Shown here: piece after piece, positions 8,290 to 15,253 of the stretch | Layout of the letters: the number at the start of each line of letters is the position of its first letter | Numbering within the stretch: position 1 is the first letter of the stretch | NCBI GenBank assembly: GCA_018658605.1 | Contig: JABHUV010000284.1 | Location: forward strand, 1 to 24,670 | Direction of reading: 5' to 3' | Source: Planctomycetaceae bacterium | GTDB taxonomy: Bacteria > Planctomycetota > Planctomycetia > Pirellulales > Pirellulaceae | DNA: 24,670 nt | Notes under the pieces: model-generated | What the model saw: the letters and a program-made list of their open reading frames with translations, nothing else | What the model was told of the DNA's origin: nothing | Database searches by the model: none | Program-made: the position numbers and the translations under genes

Positions 8290-9636
8290 CTATTTTGGGG
8301 TTTCAGCAGAATAGGTGAAGGGAAACTTGTTGGGGCGCACTTGGATTTCCGTGCAGATGCTGTATTTAAAAGCGAGCAAGCCTGGTAATTCAACTTGCAC
8401 GTAATATGCTATCCAGCCAGATTTAGGCGCTGGGAGGTTTACACCGACAGAATTATCACCGACCAAATCTTGAGATGTCCATTTGCTCTGGCGGAAGTCG
8501 CGTGTCTCACTGGTCGCCGTCCACAAACGTGCCTGACCGTTTTCACCCTTCCATTTAACATGAAACAAGCCGTCGGAACCATGTTGCCACTTCATCATTT
8601 CCAACGTCTCACCGTCGATTGATTTCTTAAAGAATGTTGCTACCGTCGGGGCAATTGAGGCACCCAGTCCGTGACCAGCATTGGCTAAATAATATAGGTG
8701 TTTAGTTCCAGTTAATCCTGGATAATAGAGACTCGAGGCATCCACAGTCCAGTAGGGATCGTTGGTTCCGAGTACCATTAGCTTGGGTAGGGTTAGGCTT
8801 TGGCGATATGCGTAGGGGTCGACGATCGATGCAAGTTGTTTGCCGCGGGGTGTTGTTAATCTATCTTGGATTTTCAGTCTAGAGTAAGGATCGATTTGAC
8901 CACTGAATTTACCGTATGATTTGATTTGTTGTTCCATCTGCGGTTGCATGTTGAGCATGTCGATAACCATTGGAGCGATCGCGATGACGCGTTTGTCCGC
9001 AGCTGCTGTTAACCAAGTAGTCCAGCCTCGTTTTGATGCGCCAGAGATTACGAAACGCGTAATAGCTGCTCCAGCTTTCTCCGTCATAACTGTAGAGACG
9101 GTGTCCATTGCCCGCCGCGCACTTTCTACCATCGGTATTAGCAGCGGCCAGTCATCGCCTTGATTGGTGAGATATTTGTCAAAGGTAAATGCGATCAAAT
9201 CATCTTCGCGTAGCCCATCGTGCAAAGGCTGGTTCGGGACTTGCTGAAGAATAGCAACAGGCGATTTGGACATGGTTGCAATGACACCGAACAGTTGAGC
9301 TTCGGCGGAATCGGCCTGCGGTTGACTGCTGCTGGCCGATCCACCAGTAATAAACAAGACTGCAGCATCCGTATGGTCCACGTCGGCCGGCACGAGAATC
9401 GAAAGCCAATGCGTCCAAGGCGCACCTTGCCATGTTTGAGATGTCATTTTGTAGGAATAAGCCTTACAAGCACCCACTTGGAATTCGCCGACGGAATCGA
9501 ATTTATAGGAATCGTCCACTGTCGTAGTTGTGGCGAGACCTTGCGCGATTGGCTTGTCTTGAGAAAATGCAGCCGGCGTGATTAGTGCCGGTACAAGCAA
9601 CGCCGTAATTAGAATAAAAAGCGTTTTGATTTGCAA
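8290..9636 (-). CDS. PhoPQ-activated pathogenicity-related family alpha/beta hydrolase, secreted
   Basis: A 448-residue protein starting with TTG at 9636. The only ATG nearby is out of frame, and the TTG gives a full signal peptide (MQIKTLFILITALLVPALIT, ending AAFSQ). The family is that of Salmonella PqaA, alpha/beta hydrolases of unknown substrate. The nucleophile is S201 in ISGASKRGW, with D293 (LGTNDPYW) and H322 (ANAGHGLG) completing the triad. The last 100 residues form a beta-rich C-terminal domain. It heads a two-gene unit with the beta-lactamase-fold protein, four bases apart. A nine-base-pair inverted repeat 39 bases upstream of the start may be an operator. The family call is firm; only the start codon is moderately sure. 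Confidence 0.88.
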   Translation of the reverse strand: MQIKTLFILITALLVPALITPAAFSQDKPIAQGLATTTTVDDSYKFDSVGEFQVGACKAYSYKMTSQTWQGAPWTHWLSILVPADVDHTDAAVLFITGGSASSSQPQADSAEAQLFGVIATMSKSPVAILQQVPNQPLHDGLREDDLIAFTFDKYLTNQGDDWPLLIPMVESARRAMDTVSTVMTEKAGAAITRFVISGASKRGWTTWLTAAADKRVIAIAPMVIDMLNMQPQMEQQIKSYGKFSGQIDPYSRLKIQDRLTTPRGKQLASIVDPYAYRQSLTLPKLMVLGTNDPYWTVDASSLYYPGLTGTKHLYYLANAGHGLGASIAPTVATFFKKSIDGETLEMMKWQHGSDGLFHVKWKGENGQARLWTATSETRDFRQSKWTSQDLVGDNSVGVNLPAPKSGWIAYYVQVELPGLLAFKYSICTEIQVRPNKFPFTYSAETPK

Positions 9637-9674
9637 AATATTGTCATTCCAGAGGGTTGCTTTGACTGAAGAAA

Positions 9675-9699
9675 TTACTGTTTAGAAATAAAACAGTAA
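9675..9699. repeat. Inverted repeat (9-bp arms, 7-base loop), candidate operator
   Basis: TTACTGTTT (9675-9683) is perfectly matched by AAACAGTAA (9691-9699) around the loop AGAAATA. It lies in the 134-base gap upstream of the PhoPQ-related hydrolase gene on the - strand. Both arms are AT-rich and no T-tract follows, so a protein-binding palindrome fits better than a terminator. Just upstream on the - strand are a TATATT (9709-9714) and a TTGGTG (9734-9739) with a 19-base spacer. The palindrome would then sit at or just past the transcription start, where a repressor would act. Confidence 0.4.
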
Positions 9700-9770
9700 A
9701 CCTAGTAGAATATATGCAGTAGCAAATGAACATCACCAATTGACTGGAAATGTTGACGCTGGCAGCGACA

Positions 9771-10742
9771 CTATTTTCGCGACGACGCTATTACTGATTT
9801 ACCATTCGTAGTTAGCACGTGAATTTCGTGTAATGAAACGTTAGGTGAAAAGAATTCCCAGACGACCTGTTTGTCGCGGGTGATTTCAAATGCACGAGGT
9901 TTATCGGGGGCTTGTTGGTGATAGCTGCAGATGACCGTGTTGCCATTGCCTAGCCGCTGTGCACCACAGGGATCATCAAATCTCCCGGCAACATGGCTAT
10001 TGTCAACTCGCCAGACAACTTTCCCAGATTGATCAAACTCGACCGTTTTGTTGCCATGGGTGAGGTTTACCAAGATGTTATTGGATTTTAGTAGTATTGC
10101 GGTGAAAGGCCAGTTTTCTCCCGTTCGGCCTCCAAGTTCAGCGAGATCTGTTTTGATGGTAAGTTTCACATTGCCCTGATTGTCATATTGTTTGATAGCG
10201 AATCCGAGTAGATGAGGGACTAGATAATCACCGTTGGATAGTTTTCGAGCCATGCGGGTTTGCATATGAGCGTTGTTGGTGTCGGGTTGCAGGGGCACGT
10301 TGACGGCAATTTTACCGGTTGGAGTGATCTCCAAGATGCGTGGTTTAGCTCCGCGTTCCACGACCATCGTATTTCCGTTTTTAAGCCGCACGACAGTCCC
10401 CAATTCTTTGTTAACGGGATCCAATTTATATTCAAATACGAGTTTTCCGTCTCGAGTATATTCGCGGGCGCTGTTTGCAATGGAAACGAGCACATTACCA
10501 TTTGGTAATACAAATCCGTCACGTGAACGTCCGGGTACTTGCCATTTAATGCGGTTGTCTTCGCCAATAATAGCAGTGATGGAACCAGTTACCAGAAATG
10601 AATGTCGAATACCGGATTCACTTTTTTGAGTGCCTAGGGTTTGCACGTCGTTTTGAGCGTGTGCGCGCGTATTTAGTTGGCAGCAGGCAAAGATTGCACT
10701 AAAGAAAATAGCTGGGACGAATTGTTTGTGTATCGAAAACAT
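9771..10742 (-). CDS. Secreted beta-propeller protein (PQQ-like / arylsulfotransferase-like repeats)
   Basis: The start is the ATG at 10742, preceded by AGGAA eight bases upstream; the longer frame to 10778 lacks this site. The 323-residue product has a signal peptide ending TRAHAQ. Five blade-like repeats carry an N-G-N turn: LPNGNVLV (79-86), LKNGNTMV (120-127), LSNGDYLV (168-175), KSNNILV (about 219-225) and LGNGNTVI (264-271). Each is followed by a strand like VVWRVD or VFEY. This is a propeller related to the PQQ/arylsulfotransferase group. No catalytic residue is obvious, and ligand binding is as likely as enzyme activity. A strong terminator hairpin for the preceding sialidase gene ends about 25 bases before this start, leaving no room for a separate promoter; expression may depend on read-through. 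Confidence 0.85.
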   Translation of the reverse strand: MFSIHKQFVPAIFFSAIFACCQLNTRAHAQNDVQTLGTQKSESGIRHSFLVTGSITAIIGEDNRIKWQVPGRSRDGFVLPNGNVLVSIANSAREYTRDGKLVFEYKLDPVNKELGTVVRLKNGNTMVVERGAKPRILEITPTGKIAVNVPLQPDTNNAHMQTRMARKLSNGDYLVPHLLGFAIKQYDNQGNVKLTIKTDLAELGGRTGENWPFTAILLKSNNILVNLTHGNKTVEFDQSGKVVWRVDNSHVAGRFDDPCGAQRLGNGNTVICSYHQQAPDKPRAFEITRDKQVVWEFFSPNVSLHEIHVLTTNGKSVIASSRK

Positions 10743-10760
10743 GTGTTGGTTCCTGTTGTT

Positions 10761-10795
10761 AAAAACAGCCAGCGTCATATTTCGACGCGTTGGCT
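10761..10795 (-). terminator. Intrinsic terminator after the sialidase gene
   Basis: Read on the - strand, a stem of AGCCA and GCGTC pairs with GACGC and TGGCT around a seven-base loop (GAAATAT), with a two-base bulge in the 5' arm. It is followed by GTTTTTAAC. It lies 15 bases past the sialidase stop (10810). A GC-rich stem with a T-run is typical of Rho-independent termination. Confidence 0.7.
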
Positions 10796-10809
10796 AGATT
10801 GATGTTCTT

Positions 10810-11922
10810 TTATTTTGACTTAATCCAGTTAATTGAAAAGGTTGTAAATGAGACAGTTTGGTAGTTGTCTTTTTCGAATAGAATGCCGACTTGTCCAGTT
10901 GGCAACCGAACGAGATTGGAATAGGCACCACCGCCAGCGTAGATCACTTTTTGCCAAGGCCATGTTTTGCCATCGTCCGGGCTCATGGAAATCGTTAGAT
11001 GATCGCGCCCTTGGCCGGCCGGGTTACTGTGCAGGAGAATGCCGTTGCCATCGTTAGAAAAAGAATAACGTAGAATACTGCCTTGGCAGACCGGAGTTTG
11101 CAGTGCATCGTCCAAATAGACTTCCGCAAATGTGCTACCACCGTCATTGCTAATCGCCATGGCGCGATTGTGTTTGCCGTGATAGGATCGCATCGATTGG
11201 AGAACGCCGCCGTTGGATAATTCAGCTACCGCCGATTCGTTTGTTTTTTCCGGTTGGACTGCCCCAATTTTCCAATGTTTGCCGTTGTTGTCCGAATAGA
11301 CAATGTGGCTGCGATACGGGTGGAGGTCTTTGTGGGTATGATCCGAATGATTACAGGGGATGACCAAACGACCTTTATGAGGACCACGGGTGAGTTGTAT
11401 TCCATTTCCTGGGCCCGTTGCGTACCAGCGCCAATGGTCTTTGCGAGTACTGCTGCTGATGCGTGTGGGTGCGGCCCAGTGGTTGCCGTCGTCGATTGAC
11501 GATGAAACAAAAACGTGTCGTGGGTGTTTGCTCGTACCGGCCTTGATAGCACCTTCATGATCACTGCCAAAATTCCATGTTAGTAGCAACCAGATGGTAC
11601 CTGTGCTTTGATCAACGACGGGGGCAGGGTTACCACAGGTATTATTTCCATCGTCCCATACGAGTATCGCTGGGCCCCAAGTTTCCCCGTGGTCAGCAGA
11701 TCGCTTGACAAGCAAGTCAATGTTTCCAGCGTCACCTTGGGAGTCTTTACGCGCTTCGATGAATGCCAGCAGCGTATTTTGCTTTGTTGCAATAATTGCC
11801 GGAATGCGGTAGGAATTGTATCCGGCTTCGCCTTTCTTGAAGACCGTTGTAAAGGTTCGCGGTGTGGTTTGTGCTTGGCACGTACACGCCAAGGCTAGCA
11901 AGATGAAGAACGCTGTTCGCAT
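10810..11922 (-). CDS. Exo-alpha-sialidase (neuraminidase, BNR-repeat family), secreted
   Basis: I start at the ATG at 11922, giving 370 residues with signal peptide MRTAFFILLALACTCQAQ; the extension to 11955 adds nothing family-like. The RIP motif is YRIPAI (38-43), and several Asp-boxes or close variants occur: SADHGETW (75-82), SIDDGNHW (142-149), SDNNGKHW (210-217), SNDGGSTF (258-265) and SPDDGKTW (314-321). Likely catalytic residues are D64 (acid/base region, SQGDAGNID), E229 (TNESAVAEL), R39, R245 (MRSYHG), R306 (GQGRDHL) and nucleophile Y334 (GGAYSNL). The enzyme should release terminal sialic acid, or a related acid sugar, from glycans outside the cell. No sialic acid transporter is nearby. 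A DapA/NanA-family protein is encoded 7 kb away on the other strand; a link is speculative. An intrinsic terminator follows. Confidence 0.93.
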   Translation of the reverse strand: MRTAFFILLALACTCQAQTTPRTFTTVFKKGEAGYNSYRIPAIIATKQNTLLAFIEARKDSQGDAGNIDLLVKRSADHGETWGPAILVWDDGNNTCGNPAPVVDQSTGTIWLLLTWNFGSDHEGAIKAGTSKHPRHVFVSSSIDDGNHWAAPTRISSSTRKDHWRWYATGPGNGIQLTRGPHKGRLVIPCNHSDHTHKDLHPYRSHIVYSDNNGKHWKIGAVQPEKTNESAVAELSNGGVLQSMRSYHGKHNRAMAISNDGGSTFAEVYLDDALQTPVCQGSILRYSFSNDGNGILLHSNPAGQGRDHLTISMSPDDGKTWPWQKVIYAGGGAYSNLVRLPTGQVGILFEKDNYQTVSFTTFSINWIKSK

Positions 11923-12047
11923 GGTTAATCCGAGATGCAAATAGTTGATGGGCAACAGAAGTGTGCCTCTATCATATCAGTTTATCGGACGCGAGAAGGG
12001 CTCCAAACTCGAACTGCCAGCAACGAATCGCCGGTTTTTCGTTTTTC

Positions 12048-13706
12048 CTATTCAGCGTTGAACGGTTGGGTGAAAAACCAAGGTTCCGCGGGGAATTGAT
12101 TAATTTCAAGCGTGTATTGTCCCACAAATCCTTCAATTCCCCCGTCGACTACTACGTAGTACTGTTCACCAGCGGTAACTGGGTACATGCCGCCGGGCCA
12201 GTAACTAAGTGGCTGAGATTGATACGCAAGCAAGTCGTCAGCTGTGAATGCAATGTCCCGAATCGAGATTTCAAAATCACTTGCGAAATTAGGGTCGTCG
12301 TAGACAAGTGGGTCGTCTTCGAAATAACAGATCACTATCTGGTATTGTTCGTTTCCCTCGCTATCAAAAAAGCGAACGTCTGGGAATGCGTCAATCGTCC
12401 AATCCGATGCATAGGTGGCAGTCGAAATGAAATCGTCAGTGGCGGTTAGTAGAAAAACATCGACATCATCTGTAGTGTCAACGTGACTGATGCGTTGTGA
12501 AAAGTTGTCTTCAGTTTCAAGTATCGTGGCATCCGGGCCAATTACGTCGACGTGGATGTCATCACCCATGACCGAATCGGCGGTGGGTTGCCACTCGTAA
12601 TTGCCCCAATGAGCAACATCAAGCATGTACTCGCCTGGCACATCGTTTAACGAATCAATACTAAGGTAGTATGTTCCCGCGGTAACGGTAATTCCTGCGT
12701 AAGCGCCCTCATGATTACCTTGGATCAGGGCGATGAGTTCGCCTGTGTTATCGGTTACCGAAAGTTTCAGTAGTGATTCATTGTCCAGAGGGTAAACCGA
12801 GAAATCGAGTTGTCCTTGTTCGACAGCGATTTCGAAAGTGTCCACATCCTCGACCCAATCAATATGGCTGGTTAGGTTATGATAGCCGTATTCAATTTCG
12901 AGCGCCGTTGCCGTTTCTGGGGTGTCACCGTGAATGTCGTCGCCTTGATTGGAATCCGTGGTTGGTTCCCACCAGTCATCCTCATATTGATAGACGTCCA
13001 GTACGTACTCACCTGTGTCAGTCGGTGTTGTGCCCGTGATAACGATGTAATAAGTGCTTGCTGATTCCACGGGCATATCAATATTTGAATCGCCCCATTG
13101 ATCGATGCCGCCGACGTTGTTCGTGGCAATGGTTTCCAGGTTGGCATTGAGCAGTTCAACCGTCAAACCGTGTGGTACATCAATATTGTACAAGTCAATA
13201 GCGACGCGGTCGTCGGACGCGACAAATTGAAATGCATCGGCGTCGTAGGCATTATTTAATTCGGAATCGATAAAGGTATAGCCCCAATCCATTTCGAGCA
13301 TGGCAGCGTCAGTGCCGGGGACGTCAGGATAGCGGTCGCTTTGCTCACCTGCGGGAAAATCTTCCGTGTCAATAAAGGGATCAAAATCGGCAAGCAGGTT
13401 GATGATGCCCACAACATCTGCAGGTGAAAGAAAGCCGTCACCGTTGGAATCCATATAAAATGATGCAACATCGTTCATGATGTCATGTAAAATCGGAGGC
13501 GCTGCGGATTCTTGCAGCGTGTTAGTGACGCCAAGATTCAATTCGTTAATGGGTAGCAACGCGTCGATCGGTGTGACATAGGTATCGCCATTGATATCCA
13601 TCGAATTCAATGGATTTTGCCAGGGACTTGCCGATAACACAATTCGACTTTCTAGTGATTCAACTTGCAGACGTGTTGAACTGCGCTTCCGCTGTCGAGT
13701 AAACAT
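12048..13706 (-). CDS. Surface protein with dockerin type I repeats and three PPC-like domains, planctomycete LEPR-type N-terminus
   Basis: The start is the ATG at 13706. The longer frame to 13781 would begin inside the -35 box of a strong promoter, so it is excluded. The 552-residue product begins MFTRQRKRSSTRLQVESLES and continues RIVLSA, the planctomycete N-terminal motif seen on large exported proteins. Two Ca-binding dockerin-like units follow: MDINGDTYVTPIDAL (36-50) and MDSNGDGFLSPADVV (85-99). Three pre-peptidase C-terminal (PPC) beta-domains come next, about 122-242, 255-366 and 380-538. Each contains a D-D-x-F/D core such as DADAFQF and DVDTFEI, and a YxLDV strand. No enzymatic domain is visible. 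The product is very acidic (rich in D/E). It likely binds calcium and serves in adhesion or as scaffold for surface enzymes. Confidence 0.88.
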   Translation of the reverse strand: MFTRQRKRSSTRLQVESLESRIVLSASPWQNPLNSMDINGDTYVTPIDALLPINELNLGVTNTLQESAAPPILHDIMNDVASFYMDSNGDGFLSPADVVGIINLLADFDPFIDTEDFPAGEQSDRYPDVPGTDAAMLEMDWGYTFIDSELNNAYDADAFQFVASDDRVAIDLYNIDVPHGLTVELLNANLETIATNNVGGIDQWGDSNIDMPVESASTYYIVITGTTPTDTGEYVLDVYQYEDDWWEPTTDSNQGDDIHGDTPETATALEIEYGYHNLTSHIDWVEDVDTFEIAVEQGQLDFSVYPLDNESLLKLSVTDNTGELIALIQGNHEGAYAGITVTAGTYYLSIDSLNDVPGEYMLDVAHWGNYEWQPTADSVMGDDIHVDVIGPDATILETEDNFSQRISHVDTTDDVDVFLLTATDDFISTATYASDWTIDAFPDVRFFDSEGNEQYQIVICYFEDDPLVYDDPNFASDFEISIRDIAFTADDLLAYQSQPLSYWPGGMYPVTAGEQYYVVVDGGIEGFVGQYTLEINQFPAEPWFFTQPFNAE

Positions 13707-13751
13707 GTGGTGACCCCGAAACTGATTGATTAGACAGTTATTGATTGCTTG

Positions 13752-13781
13752 TATATACGAAATTGCGGAGGGTAATGTCAA
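13752..13781 (-). promoter_or_regulatory. Strong sigma70-like promoter for the dockerin/PPC gene
   Basis: On the - strand a perfect TTGACA (13776-13781) is followed by an 18-base spacer and TATATA (13752-13757). Transcription would start near 13745, giving a leader of about 38 bases before the ATG at 13706. It lies in the 93-base gap after the DUF1501 gene and is the best promoter match in the window. Confidence 0.65.
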
Positions 13782-13799
13782 CGCATTTGTGAGTACCCA

Positions 13800-15137
13800 T
13801 TAACCCATCAATTCACGGATTGGGGTGGGATCGGAGACTAGGTGAGTTGGTCGACCGTTGGGTGTGTACAGCATTTGATCGGGGTTGATACCGAGTTTTG
13901 CGTAGACTGTCGAGACAAAGTTTTCGGGGCTCTTAACGTTATCCACCGCAGAATAACCGTTGCGATCTGTAGCGCCGACGATTAAACCGCCCGGAGTACC
14001 ACCACCGGCGATTAAGACACTCATTGCATTGGACCAGTGATCGCGCCCGCCGCGGCTGTTAACCTTCGGGGTACGCCCGAACTCGCCGAGTGCTAGGACA
14101 AGTGTTTCTTCGAGCATTCCTCGTTCATCCAAGTCCTCAATCAACGTGGCAACGGTTTGATCCCAAGATGGTAGGCGTGGCTTGAGTTCGGTGAAAATAT
14201 CACGGTGATGATCCCAGCCGCCATCATATACGGTGACAAAAGGCACGTCGGCCTCAACCAGTCGACGGGCTAACAGGCATCGTTGTCCAAAGGAGTCACG
14301 CCGGTAACGGTCGCGAATCTTATTAGGTTCACGATTAATGTCAAAGGCGATTTGAGCTTGAGCGGACATGACCAAATCGTATCCTTGTTCGTAGTACTGT
14401 TGAATTGCTGCCGCCGGATCACCGGAAGTTTTGTCATTAAGACGCGTAAGATTGTCGAGTCGACTGCGGAGGCCTGAGCGAGATTGAAATTGTTTGTCAT
14501 CAATTCCACTGGGAACCGTAACGTCACGAACTGTAAATCCACTGCTGTTCGGATTGTCGGGGACAACGAACGGGGCATATTTGGCGCCGAGGAAATTCGG
14601 GCCACCACTACGGCTCATCCGCGGCAAGCTGAAATAACCCGGCATGGGGCTTTGTGGGTGACGTTGGTCATGCTGATAGCTCACAACGGATCCCATGCTG
14701 GGGTGGAAACTAACAAACGCTCCACAGCCCACTGGAATGCGCGGCGGGGCACCTGTCATCATGTAATGGTTCCCAGCACCGTGGTTGGCTTGGTTGTGGC
14801 GGATCGAACGGATGACGGAGCATTTTTCAGTGAGTTTGGAAAGTTGTTCCATTTTTTCACTAAAATGAACCCCAGCGATCGTGGTTTGGATCGCTCCAAA
14901 TTCTCCACGGATTTCTTGAGGTGCACCCGGCTTGGGATCGAACATTTCGTAATGAGTGGGCCCGCCGTCCATCCAAATTAAAATACAGCGTTTGGCAGTG
15001 GCAGTTCGTGGCGAGGAATCTCGGGCAATTGCTTGAGCGTGCAATAAGTTGGCTAACCCGCCGCCAAGCATGCCGCCTAGTCCGAACTGCAGGCAGTCTC
15101 GGCGATTTATTGATTCACAATTTGTGTGCGTTGCCAT
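13800..15137 (-). CDS. DUF1501 family protein, Tat-exported (second of three)
   Basis: The ATG at 15137 gives 445 residues; a TTG at 15149 adds four codons and is less likely. The N-terminus carries a twin-arginine motif, INRRDCLQFGLGGMLGGG (10-27), which departs from the strict RRxFL form. Family marks are MDGGPTHYEMFDPKPGAP (56-73), WDHH (308-311), GEFGRTP (351-357) and GGRDHW (363-368), so the superfamily metal site appears intact. It is closer to the third DUF1501 protein than to the first in the FDPKPGAP and YRRDSFGQRCLLARRLVEA regions. It is flanked by the diverged phosphoesterase gene upstream (110-base gap, with a stem-loop) and the dockerin gene downstream. It has no cytochrome-domain partner gene, and its substrate is unknown. 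Confidence 0.92.
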   Translation of the reverse strand: MATHTNCESINRRDCLQFGLGGMLGGGLANLLHAQAIARDSSPRTATAKRCILIWMDGGPTHYEMFDPKPGAPQEIRGEFGAIQTTIAGVHFSEKMEQLSKLTEKCSVIRSIRHNQANHGAGNHYMMTGAPPRIPVGCGAFVSFHPSMGSVVSYQHDQRHPQSPMPGYFSLPRMSRSGGPNFLGAKYAPFVVPDNPNSSGFTVRDVTVPSGIDDKQFQSRSGLRSRLDNLTRLNDKTSGDPAAAIQQYYEQGYDLVMSAQAQIAFDINREPNKIRDRYRRDSFGQRCLLARRLVEADVPFVTVYDGGWDHHRDIFTELKPRLPSWDQTVATLIEDLDERGMLEETLVLALGEFGRTPKVNSRGGRDHWSNAMSVLIAGGGTPGGLIVGATDRNGYSAVDNVKSPENFVSTVYAKLGINPDQMLYTPNGRPTHLVSDPTPIRELMG

Positions 15138-15219
15138 ACGAGGACTCAATGTGTGATCGAGGATTTGTTCCGCAAGTCTTTATAATATTATAGATGAAAA
15201 CGGGCTGCGAAATAATATC

Positions 15220-15253
15220 AATTAGCACAACTTACCACCTGTTGTGGTTAATT
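15220..15253 (-). terminator. Imperfect stem-loop at the stop codon of the 642-residue phosphoesterase gene
   Basis: On the + strand AATTA-G-CACAAC (15220-15231) pairs with GTTGTG-GT-TAATT (15241-15253) around a nine-base loop. The outer 5-bp and inner 6-bp stems are separated by a small bulge. The structure includes the TAA stop at 15248-15250. On the - strand it is followed by a T-rich stretch (GATATTATTT) without a clean T-run. A weak intrinsic terminator or an mRNA-stabilising end is likely. Confidence 0.4.

Noticed and set aside
8286..8393. Extended start of the beta-lactamase-fold protein
   Set aside because: It lies wholly inside the preceding gene and would bury the signal peptide.
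11961..12449. 162-codon frame on the + strand
   Set aside because: Mostly antisense to the PPC gene; no signal peptide, motif or ribosome site that supports it.
13707..13781. Extended start of the dockerin/PPC protein
   Set aside because: It would begin at the TTG of the -35 box TTGACA, before any possible transcription start.
14484..14981. 165-codon frame on the + strand
   Set aside because: It is antisense to the well-supported DUF1501 gene, resembles no family and has codon usage mirroring the opposite strand.
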